From: JAPUME01 sp027294185
Lineage (GTDB): Bacteria; Acidobacteriota; Terriglobia; UBA7540; JAPUME01
Assembly (NCBI GenBank): GCA_963555835.3
Contig: CAUVWZ020000002.1
Location: 2,170,001 to 2,234,000, forward strand
Direction: 5' to 3'
Length of the DNA: 64,000 nt
Shown here: one piece after another, positions 1 through 8,010 of the stretch
Layout of the letters: each line of letters starts with the position of its first letter
Numbering within the stretch: position 1 is the first letter of the stretch
The notes under the pieces: model-generated
What the model was told of the DNA's origin: nothing
What the model saw: the letters and a program-made list of their open reading frames with translations, nothing else
Databases searched by the model: none
Position numbers and translations under genes: made by a program

Positions 1-1
1 C

Positions 2-1483
2 GTATTCCTGTTCGCCGCGATGGCGTCTGTTTCGGCTCAATCCAGGCGGCAGCCGCCCGCATTTCACATCACCGCCGGCGTGGTGGACGACCAGGTCTTG
101 CAGCGCGACTCGAACGACCGCGCCGATATCGCTTTATCCGGCCTGGCCACTTCGAGAGGGGCAGCAACGGTGGAGAGCCGGGTTCTGCGCCGCCACCGCC
201 TGGTGGAAGGATTCGATTGGGCCGAGGCGGCCTCGGTTGGCAAGGGCGGAGAGTGGCAGGCCAGTATCAAGGGTCTGGCCCTCGGCGGTCCCTACGATAT
301 CGAATTTCGCCTGCTCGACAAGAAAGGGGCCACCCTCGACGCCACGCGCATTCGCAACCTCCTGGTGGGCGACCTGTGGATACTGGCCGGACAGTCGAAT
401 ATGCAGGGCGTGGGTAACCTGGAAAACGTCGAGCCGACCAACGAGCTGGTCCACAGCTTCAATATGATGGATGAATGGGGCGTGGCCGAGGAACCGCTGC
501 ATTCCATCCCCGACGCCGTGGATGCGGTCCACTGGCGCAGTAACGAGCAGGGGGAACCGGAACGTTTGAGGGGCGAAAAAGCCGCCGAGTATCGCAAGAA
601 CCGGACGAAGGGAGCCGGGCTCGGCCTCCCCTTTGCCAATCGCATGGTCCGTTGGACGGGCGTCCCGATCGGCCTGGTGCCGTGCGCCCATGGGGGCACC
701 TCTATGTCGCAGTGGGACCCGGCTCTCAAAGATCAGGGCGGCAAGTCCCTCTACGGAGCCATGCTGCGGCGATTCCGCGCGGTGGGCGGAAAGGTTTCCG
801 GAGTGCTCTGGTATCAGGGCGAATCGGACGCCAACCGGGAGGCGGCACCTTTCTTCGCCGACCGCTTCACCAACCTGATCCAATCCATCCGCTCGGATTT
901 CGCTCAGCCCGAGCTTCCCTTCTACTACGTGCAGCTTGGGCGCTACGTGAGCAGCCAGCCGAGGCTCTGGAACGCGATTCAGGAAGATCAGAGACAGGCC
1001 GAGCGGCAGATTCCTCGCGTGGGTATGGTGGGGGGCGTCGATCTGCCGCTCGATGACCCGATCCATATCGGCACCGGCGGGCTGAAGGTGCTGGGCCATC
1101 GGCTGGCGAATCTGGCTTGCCACGACCTGTTCCCGCAGGTGTCTCGCTGCACGCGGCTCAAAAGAGGTCCCCGGCCGGCTCGCGTGATCCTGGATCGATC
1201 CGAATCAGTGCTTCGCGTGGAGTTTTCTGAGGTCAACGGCCGCTTGCGCTCGCGGGGGCGCATCTCAGGCTTCTCCCTGCGAAAACCCGACGGAACAGAG
1301 ATTCCTGCCTTCTATCGCGCCAGGATCGATCCCGCCTCGCGCAAGACGGTGGTGCTCAAATTCAGAGGTGAGCTTCCTGAGGACGCCGTGCTCTGGTACG
1401 GCTGGGGACTCGACCCGTACTGCAATCTCACCGACCGCGCCAACATGGCCGCGCCCGTCTTCGGCCCCATGGAGATTCAATAG
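2..1483 (+). CDS. Secreted SASA-type carbohydrate/sialate O-acetylesterase (5' end cut by window edge)
   Basis: The reading frame is open to the window edge. The codons before the ATG at 20 encode a hydrophobic run ending in an Ala-X-Ala-like site, so the gene begins outside the window and the protein is probably exported. Numbering from the ATG at 20, the SGNH-like esterase signature is visible: GQSNM with the nucleophile Ser126, a YQGESD block at 265-270, and a DDPIH block whose Asp346 and His349 would complete the catalytic set. Proteins of this family remove acetyl groups from sialic acids or plant polysaccharides. The C-terminal 110 residues look like a beta-sandwich extension. Substrate cannot be told from sequence. 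It faces the amidase gene tail to tail, with only a few bases between them. Confidence 0.8.
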   Translation, partial: VFLFAAMASVSAQSRRQPPAFHITAGVVDDQVLQRDSNDRADIALSGLATSRGAATVESRVLRRHRLVEGFDWAEAASVGKGGEWQASIKGLALGGPYDIEFRLLDKKGATLDATRIRNLLVGDLWILAGQSNMQGVGNLENVEPTNELVHSFNMMDEWGVAEEPLHSIPDAVDAVHWRSNEQGEPERLRGEKAAEYRKNRTKGAGLGLPFANRMVRWTGVPIGLVPCAHGGTSMSQWDPALKDQGGKSLYGAMLRRFRAVGGKVSGVLWYQGESDANREAAPFFADRFTNLIQSIRSDFAQPELPFYYVQLGRYVSSQPRLWNAIQEDQRQAERQIPRVGMVGGVDLPLDDPIHIGTGGLKVLGHRLANLACHDLFPQVSRCTRLKRGPRPARVILDRSESVLRVEFSEVNGRLRSRGRISGFSLRKPDGTEIPAFYRARIDPASRKTVVLKFRGELPEDAVLWYGWGLDPYCNLTDRANMAAPVFGPMEIQ

Positions 1484-1490
1484 AAGGAGA

Positions 1491-2825
1491 TTACGCAGGG
1501 GGAGTTAAGCGACCGAGAATTTCGGCAATCCGAGACGATAAGCTGACCAAGGCTTCATCTCCCATCCATCGGCCCACCAACTGAAGGCCCAGGGGGAGCC
1601 CGTTACGGGCGAGGCCGGAGGGGACGTTTACCACCGGCAGGCCGGCATAGGTCCAGGGCAGATTCATGATGGGGTCGCCGGTGCTCTCCAAGCCTTCCGG
1701 CGCGGGACCCACGGCCGAGGGCGCGATCAGGGCCGACAGCTTATTCTCATTCAGCAGGCGCACGATTTCCTCGCGCAGCTTTTCACGGCCCCGGCGTCCC
1801 GCCTCCATCTGCCCCACCGAAACCTTCTGACCCTTTTCGATCAGCGTGGCGGTCTTGGCATGATACAAGTCCCGGTAGCGCGCGAACCAATCCTTATGCA
1901 CCTCGGCCATCTCGGCGGCCATCAGGTTGAGATGACGCTCGACGATCTCATCAAAATCATCCATCGCTGGAATGGAACGCACCTCAAACCCCGCCACTTC
2001 AAGCTTCCGGCAGGTGGCGCGAAAATGCTCCAGTCCCTCGGCGCTTGTGCGTTCAAGATAGGGACCTTCGGGCACACCCAGAATCGGCGCGGCAGGGGTA
2101 GCAGCAGCGGACCGTCTATCCCATCCTTCAACAAGAACGGAAGCCGCCAGCGCCGCGCTCTGCACATCGGGCGTGAAGAAGCCGACGTGGTCGAGGGCGG
2201 AGGAAATCGCCAGGACCCCTTCAATAGGAACCCTGCCGTAGGTGGGCTTGAACCCCACGACGCCGCAGAACGCCGCGGGACGAATGATCGAGCCGATGGT
2301 TTGCGAACCCAGCGCCAGCGGGCACATCCCTGCTGCCACGGCTGCCGCTGACCCGCTCGACGAGCCTCCGGGGGTGTGGGCAGCGTTATAAGGATTCCGC
2401 GTCGGCCCGGCGGCGAAGTAGGCGAACTCGGTGGTGACGGTCTTGCCTAAGACCAGCGCACCGGCTCTCTTGAGAGCAGTAACGCTTGAGGCCTCAGGTC
2501 CGGCAAAAAGTTCGGCGGGCAGGCGGCATCCGGCGCGTGTGGGCATACCGGCTACCCCAAAAATATCTTTCACTCCTATGGCGACGCCGTAGAGCGGCGG
2601 GCGCGATGCGGGGTCGGGAAATCGCGCTTCAAGTCGAGCAGCCTCACGAGCGAGCCGCTCCCAGCGGTCCGGCTGCTCCTCGAGAAATGCGATGACGCGC
2701 GGATTCCACTTGTCGAATGTGTCGCGCAGTTGGCCGTGGTAATCGGCTAAAGGCATTCGCCCGGCGCGGAGGCTTTCGGCCAGCGCCGCCAGACTCCCGG
2801 CGGGTTTTCCCATCGGAGGGGTCAT
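1491..2825 (-). CDS. Amidase signature family hydrolase (GatA-like)
   Basis: A 444-residue protein of normal length for the amidase signature family. The Ser-cisSer-Lys triad can be placed: Lys86 in GVKDIFG, the Gly/Ser-rich GGSSSGS loop at 153-159, and the nucleophile Ser179 in IGSIIRP. Such enzymes hydrolyse amide bonds. Without gatB or gatC nearby this is more likely a stand-alone catabolic amidase than the tRNA amidotransferase subunit. The ATG at 2825 is preceded by AAGGAG nine bases upstream, which fixes the start. It is divergent from the OsmC-like gene, with a structured 169-bp gap between them. Confidence 0.85.
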   Translation of the reverse strand: MTPPMGKPAGSLAALAESLRAGRMPLADYHGQLRDTFDKWNPRVIAFLEEQPDRWERLAREAARLEARFPDPASRPPLYGVAIGVKDIFGVAGMPTRAGCRLPAELFAGPEASSVTALKRAGALVLGKTVTTEFAYFAAGPTRNPYNAAHTPGGSSSGSAAAVAAGMCPLALGSQTIGSIIRPAAFCGVVGFKPTYGRVPIEGVLAISSALDHVGFFTPDVQSAALAASVLVEGWDRRSAAATPAAPILGVPEGPYLERTSAEGLEHFRATCRKLEVAGFEVRSIPAMDDFDEIVERHLNLMAAEMAEVHKDWFARYRDLYHAKTATLIEKGQKVSVGQMEAGRRGREKLREEIVRLLNENKLSALIAPSAVGPAPEGLESTGDPIMNLPWTYAGLPVVNVPSGLARNGLPLGLQLVGRWMGDEALVSLSSRIAEILGRLTPPA

Positions 2826-2882
2826 AGGGAGAAGCTCCTTACTCGCGCATCAGGCGTTCCATTCTACCAGCCGACTGCCTTT

Positions 2883-2943
2883 CCTCGACGAAGGAAACAT
2901 TACCTTGTCGAGGGGAACTCTTTCTGATAAATAAGAGTTTCCC
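2883..2943 (+). promoter_or_regulatory. Two abutting inverted repeats with a candidate promoter for the OsmC-like gene
   Basis: The first dyad (2883-2913) pairs CCTCGAC with GTCGAGG and AAGG with CCTT around an 8-nt loop. The second (2913-2943) pairs GGGAACTCTT with AAGAGTTTCCC. A -35-like TTGTCG (2905-2910) lies 17 bp before a TAAATA (2928-2933), so the second dyad overlaps the possible -10. A redox-responsive operator is an inference only. Confidence 0.45.
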
Positions 2944-2994
2944 TGCCAGAGGTGGTCGAATCGGAATCAAGGGTGGTCAAAGAGGAGGCATCTC

Positions 2995-3459
2995 ATGGGC
3001 GAGCTGGTCCATACTTCGCACGTCAAAATCTATCAGGACAAGAGTCCCCTTCGCCGGGCCTTTATCGAGAATTTTCCCGAGCCGGTGCGCTACGGGGTGC
3101 ACGGCGGCATCAAGCATTTCTACAAAATGGAACCGGAGGAGGACCTTCCGGCGACGCTCGACCACATGATCGCCGCCGTCGGCGGTTGACTGACCGGCAC
3201 CCTCGGTGGCGTGCTGGCAGCACGCGGAATCCCTGCGTATCCGGAAAAGCTGTGGTCGGAGATCGAAGGCGATATCGAAAACGAAGGCGGTGTGATCGTC
3301 ATCAAGCGGATGCGGGTGAAATATCACATCAAGATTCCCAGGGGGAAACGGCCGGAAGCGGAACGGGCCGTGGCCACGCACGAACGGAAGTGCCCCGCTG
3401 CGACCAGCGTCCGCAACTGTATCGAAATTCGATACGAAGCCGACATTATTGAGGAGTAA
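2995..3459 (+). CDS. OsmC/Ohr-family protein with in-frame UGA at the reactive cysteine: probable selenoprotein
   Basis: Two open segments (2995-3186 and 3190-3459) lie in the same frame, separated by a single TGA at 3187-3189. Read through, they give a 154-residue OsmC-fold protein of normal family length. The TGA is codon 65, in the context AAVGG-[UGA]-LTGTL, where OsmC/Ohr proteins carry the reactive cysteine at the start of the central helix. The second conserved cysteine is present (Cys133 in ERKCPAA). OsmC/Ohr proteins reduce organic hydroperoxides. Both halves keep family-like sequence with no other lesion, and a SECIS-like hairpin follows the TGA, so selenocysteine insertion fits better than a pseudogene. 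The ATG has an AGAGGAGG Shine-Dalgarno seven bases upstream. A TGC-to-TGA sequencing error or a recent nonsense mutation remains possible. Confidence 0.75.
3209..3225 (+). promoter_or_regulatory. Candidate bacterial SECIS element
   Basis: A perfect 7-bp stem (GCGTGCT pairing with AGCACGC) closes a GGC loop at 3216-3218. The loop begins with GG, 26 bases after the TGA. Bacterial SECIS elements lie inside the coding sequence just after the UGA and carry a G in the first two loop positions at roughly this distance, where SelB binds. Sequence and geometry fit; function is inferred. Confidence 0.65.
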
Positions 3460-3526
3460 ATGAGGGGAGGAGTAAGCAAGGGGAAGAGTAAACGAGGGGA
3501 AGCGTAAATGAGCAGAGGAGTGATGG
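3451..3526 (+). repeat. 16-bp tandem repeat of Shine-Dalgarno-like units
   Basis: Three full units at 3465-3480, 3481-3496 and 3497-3512 share the pattern GGGARGMGTAARYRAG. They are flanked by a partial unit that includes the stop codon of the OsmC-like gene (3451-3464) and a degenerate copy (3513 onward) holding the GTG start of the next gene. The repeat appears to have duplicated a stop-plus-ribosome-binding-site segment. Confidence 0.8.
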
Positions 3527-3527
3527 C

Positions 3528-3911
3528 GTGATCAAAATAAAAAAGGCGCACCATTCGTCCTACGCCGTGGCGGACCTCGAGAAGTCGAAGGATTTCTACG
3601 GGCGGGTGTTGGGGCTTGAATCGATCGACCGCCCGAACTTCAAGTTTCCCGGCGCATGGTACGCCATCGGCCCCTATCAGATTCACCTGATAGCCGCGGA
3701 CAAAGATGCTGCTGATTCTGAGACCGACGCGCCCAAGGGACGGACGACGCATATGGCGCTCGAGGTTGAAGACGTCGAGGGGGTCAAGCGGCGCCTCTCG
3801 GAGGAAGGTATCGCCTTCCGTGAGGGCGAAATCATACTGACCAACATGCGGCAGGTATTCTGCCACGACCCCGACGGCTACGGCGTCGAATTCATCGCCC
3901 TGAAAAAATAG
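3528..3911 (+). CDS. VOC-superfamily (glyoxalase/dioxygenase-like) protein
   Basis: A 127-residue single VOC module (beta-alpha-beta-beta-beta repeats). Candidate metal ligands are His9, His53 or His75, and Glu121 in GYGVEFI. The HDPDGY block before the last strand is typical of glyoxalase I, fosfomycin-resistance and extradiol dioxygenase relatives. The substrate cannot be assigned. The start is a GTG preceded by AGAGGAG. It sits downstream of the OsmC-like gene on the same strand, across the tandem repeat, so the two may be co-transcribed. A role in detoxifying reactive carbonyls or peroxides would fit that pairing but is inference. Confidence 0.8.
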   Translation: MIKIKKAHHSSYAVADLEKSKDFYGRVLGLESIDRPNFKFPGAWYAIGPYQIHLIAADKDAADSETDAPKGRTTHMALEVEDVEGVKRRLSEEGIAFREGEIILTNMRQVFCHDPDGYGVEFIALKK

Positions 3912-3988
3912 CAGCGGACTGTTTCCTATTCCCCACAGCTTCGGCGAATCTATTTGCCTCGTGGTTCCCATTCCAAAAGGAGGGAGTT

Positions 3989-4774
3989 TTGGCCGACCAT
4001 CTAAACGGAAAAGTGGCGATCGTCACCGGCGGCGCGAGCGGCCTGGGGCTGGCCTTTGCGGAAGCCCTGGCCGGCGAGGGCGCCCGTGTGGTGATTGCGG
4101 ATTTGTCGGAGGAGAGCGGCCAGGCCGCCGCCAAGAAAATTAATGGCGCGGGAGGGGAGTGTTTTTTCAAGCGCGCCGACATTTCGAAAAGTTCCGATGT
4201 CAGTGCGCTGGTCGATGCCACGGTCGAGAAATTCGGCCGCCTCGACATTCTCATCAACAACGCCGGGCTTCAACACGTTGCGCCCATCCATGAGTTCGAA
4301 GAAGATCAGTGGGACCGTCTGATCGGCGTGATGCTGACGGGGACCTTCCTCTCGACGAAGTACGCCCTGCCCCACATGATCGCCCGCAAGCAGGGACGCA
4401 TCATCAACATCAGCTCCGTCCTGGGCCAGGTGGGGGTCGAATACAAAGCGGCTTACGTGGCCGCCAAGCACGGCATCCTCGGGTTCACGAAAGTCGTGGC
4501 GCTCGAAGGCGCCGCCCACAACATCACCGCCGTCGCGGTGTGTCCCTCCTACGTGCGAACCCCGCTGATGGAAAGCCAGATCGCCACGCAGGCCCGGAGC
4601 CACGGCATTCCCGAAGACGAAGTGGTCAAAAAGATCATGCTCGAACCCGCCGCTCTGAAGCGCTTGCTCGAACCGCGCGAGGTGGCCGAATTGATCGTAT
4701 TCCTGACCAGCGACGCCGCACAGGCCATTACCGGCTCGGCGGTGAACATCGATTGCGGTTGGATTTCCCGCTAA
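3989..4774 (+). CDS. D-3-hydroxybutyrate dehydrogenase-like short-chain dehydrogenase
   Basis: A 261-residue classical SDR: the NAD(P)-binding GGASGLG at 14-20, NNAG at 90-93, Ser142 or Ser143, Tyr156 and Lys160 (YVAAK). The GLQHVAPI segment with Gln95, the VCPSYVRTPL segment and the C-terminal AITGSAVNIDCGW closely resemble bacterial D-3-hydroxybutyrate dehydrogenases, which interconvert 3-hydroxybutyrate and acetoacetate with NAD in ketone body or PHB breakdown. The start is a TTG with an AAAAGGAGGGAG Shine-Dalgarno immediately upstream. It ends 16 bases from the convergent ThDP enzyme gene. The SDR class is certain; the substrate is probable. Confidence 0.8.
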   Translation: MADHLNGKVAIVTGGASGLGLAFAEALAGEGARVVIADLSEESGQAAAKKINGAGGECFFKRADISKSSDVSALVDATVEKFGRLDILINNAGLQHVAPIHEFEEDQWDRLIGVMLTGTFLSTKYALPHMIARKQGRIINISSVLGQVGVEYKAAYVAAKHGILGFTKVVALEGAAHNITAVAVCPSYVRTPLMESQIATQARSHGIPEDEVVKKIMLEPAALKRLLEPREVAELIVFLTSDAAQAITGSAVNIDCGWISR

Positions 4775-4790
4775 GAACTAGAGCTGGACA

Positions 4791-6431
4791 CTACCAATAA
4801 AACGGTATCTCGCGTTCGGCACGGGTGATGATTTCAAGAAGAGCCGGCTTGCCCCCCTCGACGATCTTCTTGGCCCGCTCGAGGGCGCCTGCAATCCCGT
4901 CCGGGTGCTCCACTTTTTCCGCGTAGCCTCCCAACCCCTCGGCTATTTTTGAGTAATCCCCTGTAATGTACTTGAGGCGGTAATGTTCGGCGGCAAAGGG
5001 GATGTGCTTTTCGTAACCGCCCATTTCCGAATTGTTCATTAAGACCGTCAGAATGGGAATCTTCTCCCTCACTGCCGTTTCAAAATCCATGCCGCACATG
5101 CCGAAGCCGGCATCACCGAGAACGTTCACAACCAGCTTTTCCGGCGCAGCGAGTTTCGCGCCCAATGCCAGGCCAAGCGAGTAGCCCAACTGGCTCGAAT
5201 GACCCCAGCCGAGATAGCCTCGCGGGGTCGTGGCCTCGTAGAACGGCGCAAGTTGATCCCGCGTGTTGCCCGAATCATGGGTGATAATCGTCTGCGCCGG
5301 GTCGAGCGACTGCATCAATTCCCAAACCACACGAAACGGATTGATGGGAACCTCATCGGAACGGAGCTTCGGCATCCACTCCTCGAGCCAGACCTTTTTT
5401 ATGCCCCGGACCTCCTCGGCGACCGAAGAGGAACCCTTTCGGCCCTCCGGTCCCGCCTGGCTCTTTGCCTCTTGAATCAACTGCCGGAGCACCAGGGCGG
5501 CGTCACCCATCACGGCGTGGTTGACCGCGTAGTCCTTGTTGATGTCGCGCTCGTCGAGGGTGCATTGAATGATGACCTTGCCGTCCGGGATGGGCGGCCC
5601 CATAAACCATACCCGTAGGCTCGAGCCGATGGCGAAGATCAGGTCGGCTTCACGCAGGAAATGGTCGACGGCTTTCGTGGTGGAATTCCCTCCCGCGCCG
5701 AGCGCCAGCGGATGGTTTTCGGGAAAGGCGCTCTTGCCTCCCATGGTGGTCATCACCGGAAGCTGAAGGAGTTCGGCAAACTCGCGCAATTCATCCCAGG
5801 CGCGGGCGTAGAGCACACCCTGCCCCGCCCAAAGCAAGGGACGCTTTGCCGCGAGCAACATACGAACGGCTTCACGGATGTCCTGCGGGTCCCCTGCGGT
5901 CTTCATTGCTTTCGGAGGCGAATAGCGGAGTTCAGATTCCGGGAAGTCCTCTTGGGCAACGTCGTGAGGCACTTCCAGCAGAACCGGGCCGGGACGTCCG
6001 CTGCGTAATTGAGTAAAGGCTCGCCGCATGAGCTCCGGCGCGCGCGCGGCCAGATTGATGCGGCCGGCCCATTTGGTGATGCACGCCAAATTCTGCACAG
6101 CATCGAAATCGGGTAAAATCCCCAGATGCTTGCGCCCCGCGTGCCCCGGAAGCACCAGGATGGGAACTGAATCGCCATAGGCCTGGGCCACGCCACCAAA
6201 CGCATTTTCAATTCCCGCCTGAAATTGCATGGCGCAGACGCCGATGCGCTGCCCGTTGGTGACGCGGCTGAAGCCGTCGGCGATATTCACCACAACACGC
6301 TCCGTGCGGGCGAGAATCGGACGGATGCCCTCCTCGGCCACCGGGTCCACAAGGGGATTGTTCGGAAAGCAACTGAGGAACTCCACTCCCTCAAGTTTCA
6401 GGATTTTCGCCAAGGCTCTGCCGGTCTTCAT
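4791..6431 (-). CDS. Thiamine-diphosphate enzyme, acetolactate synthase/decarboxylase-like
   Basis: A 546-residue protein with the three-domain layout of the acetolactate synthase/benzoylformate decarboxylase superfamily. The N-terminal pyrimidine-binding domain has the ThDP-activating Glu44 (RTERVVVNIADGFSR), followed by a central domain. The C-terminal domain has the pyrophosphate/Mg motif GDAGFGMCG running to NN about 29 residues on. It departs from true IlvB in several motifs, and no ilvN or ilvC is adjacent, so a valine-pathway role is unlikely. Catabolic 2-keto acid decarboxylases or lyases are better candidates. It is convergent with the hydroxybutyrate dehydrogenase gene and divergent from the aminotransferase gene. 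Confidence 0.75.
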   Translation of the reverse strand: MKTGRALAKILKLEGVEFLSCFPNNPLVDPVAEEGIRPILARTERVVVNIADGFSRVTNGQRIGVCAMQFQAGIENAFGGVAQAYGDSVPILVLPGHAGRKHLGILPDFDAVQNLACITKWAGRINLAARAPELMRRAFTQLRSGRPGPVLLEVPHDVAQEDFPESELRYSPPKAMKTAGDPQDIREAVRMLLAAKRPLLWAGQGVLYARAWDELREFAELLQLPVMTTMGGKSAFPENHPLALGAGGNSTTKAVDHFLREADLIFAIGSSLRVWFMGPPIPDGKVIIQCTLDERDINKDYAVNHAVMGDAALVLRQLIQEAKSQAGPEGRKGSSSVAEEVRGIKKVWLEEWMPKLRSDEVPINPFRVVWELMQSLDPAQTIITHDSGNTRDQLAPFYEATTPRGYLGWGHSSQLGYSLGLALGAKLAAPEKLVVNVLGDAGFGMCGMDFETAVREKIPILTVLMNNSEMGGYEKHIPFAAEHYRLKYITGDYSKIAEGLGGYAEKVEHPDGIAGALERAKKIVEGGKPALLEIITRAEREIPFYW

Positions 6432-6591
6432 ATCGCTCGGGGGTCCTCATCGCACTGGTTTGGAAGGAAAAGGCACATTATCACAGCAAAGGAAAACATG
6501 CAGGAGTTTTTGAGCCCTTGGATCCAGGGAGTCCTTGTTCCTCTCCCTGAGGCGTGTTAGCGTAAGGCAACTCCCCAAAGGAGTCTCTCCC

Positions 6592-7917
6592 ATGAATACA
6601 ATCATCTCCCTCCCGGAATCCGCCTGGCGGGTAACGAGGCGGGAATTCTTCCAGCGGCTGGGCGGAACGAGCGCAGCGGCAGCCACCTTCGCAGGCAGCT
6701 TTGCTCCTCTCAAGGGTTCGCCGGGGATGGGCCATTCCCCTGTGCAAAGAAGCGAGACTTTCTGGCGTCTGGTCAAAGAGCAGTTCATTCTCCGCGACGG
6801 CCTGATCCTGATGAATGCCGCGAACCTTTGTCCCTCGCCGATCTCGGTGATGGAGACGGTCTTCGGCTATCTACGCGACGAAGACCAGGATGCTTCCTTC
6901 CAGAACCGCGCCAAATATGCAGGGTTGCTGGAGACTTCCCGTGCCAGGCTGGCCGCTTTGATGGGGGCCTCGCCGGACGAGATTGCGATGGTCCGGAATA
7001 CGAGTGAAGGCAACAATCTTGCGGTGAATTCCTTCGATCTCAAGGCGGGCGATGAGGTGCTCCTGTGGGACCAGAACCATCCCACTAATAACGTTGCGTG
7101 GCGGGTTCGAGCCGCTCGCCACGGCTTTGCGGTCAATTACGTCAGCCTTCCCTGGCCTCCGGCAAGCATCGAGCAGATTCTGGAAGCTTTTCGCGAAGGA
7201 TTCACACCACGAACGAAAGTTCTGTCATTCTCCGATGTTTCCAATGTCAGCGGAACCGCCATGCCCGCCGCCGAACTCTGCCGGATGGCCCATGAGCGCG
7301 GTATCGTGGTTCACATCGACGGCGCACAGACCTTTGGCGTGAAGAGAGTCAATCTGCATGAGGTCGGGTGTGACACCTATGCCGGGAGCGCCCACAAGTG
7401 GTTCGTGGGACCCAAAGAGGCCGGCATCTTCTATATCAGGAAAGAGAGGATTCCCGAAACCTGGCCCATGGTGGTGGGTTCGGGATGGGGTGATGAAGTT
7501 GCTCCGGCGGCGGAGGGCGCCCGTAAATTCGAGACCCTGGGACAGCGGAATGACGCGACGCTGGCCGCCGTGGGCAAGGCCTGCGAACTTCACAGCATCC
7601 TGGGGAAGAGTTCAATCGAGATGCGAACCCGGGAGCTGGCCACGGCGCTTAAAGAAGGAATCGCCAGTATTCCCGGCGCCAGGCTTTACACCTCTCTCGA
7701 CCCGGCTCTCAGCCTGGGAGTGGTAGTCTTCAGCCTGGGGACAACGGTCAATCACGAAAAGGCATACACACAGTTGTATGAAGAATACGGGGTGGGTGGG
7801 GCCTATTTCCCCGGCGCTGAACCCAAGCTCCGGCTATGCCCCCATATCTACAACACCATGGCGGAAGTGGAAAAAGTAGTATCCGCCCTCCATTCCCTCG
7901 CCGGGCGCAGCGCCTGA
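6592..7917 (+). CDS. Tat-exported class V aminotransferase-like PLP enzyme (isopenicillin N epimerase-like)
   Basis: A 441-residue fold-type I PLP enzyme. Lys269 in AGSAHKWF is the Schiff-base lysine, and Asp243 in HIDGAQ contacts the PLP nitrogen. NTSEG at 136-140 and the HPTNN block resemble cysteine desulfurase and isopenicillin N epimerase relatives. The N-terminus carries a twin-arginine signal (TRREFF at 15-20, then an Ala/Gly-rich hydrophobic stretch), which implies export in folded form with its cofactor. The ATG at 6592 was chosen over an upstream in-frame ATG at 6535 because AAAGGAG lies just before it and the Tat motif then sits near the N-terminus. Substrate unknown. Confidence 0.8.
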   Translation: MNTIISLPESAWRVTRREFFQRLGGTSAAAATFAGSFAPLKGSPGMGHSPVQRSETFWRLVKEQFILRDGLILMNAANLCPSPISVMETVFGYLRDEDQDASFQNRAKYAGLLETSRARLAALMGASPDEIAMVRNTSEGNNLAVNSFDLKAGDEVLLWDQNHPTNNVAWRVRAARHGFAVNYVSLPWPPASIEQILEAFREGFTPRTKVLSFSDVSNVSGTAMPAAELCRMAHERGIVVHIDGAQTFGVKRVNLHEVGCDTYAGSAHKWFVGPKEAGIFYIRKERIPETWPMVVGSGWGDEVAPAAEGARKFETLGQRNDATLAAVGKACELHSILGKSSIEMRTRELATALKEGIASIPGARLYTSLDPALSLGVVVFSLGTTVNHEKAYTQLYEEYGVGGAYFPGAEPKLRLCPHIYNTMAEVEKVVSALHSLAGRSA

Positions 7918-8010
7918 ATTGAGCATGCGCTCGTTCAGCCTCGATCGACTTGACTGACTTTGCGGATTCTTCGGAATAGATTCCCGGAGAATTCCCTTTA
8001 GGAGAACTTG

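Noticed and set aside
2952..3452. 166-codon frame overlapping the OsmC-like gene
   Set aside because: It avoids the TGA problem, but its translation has no family features, while the OsmC frame has clear ones on both sides of the TGA.
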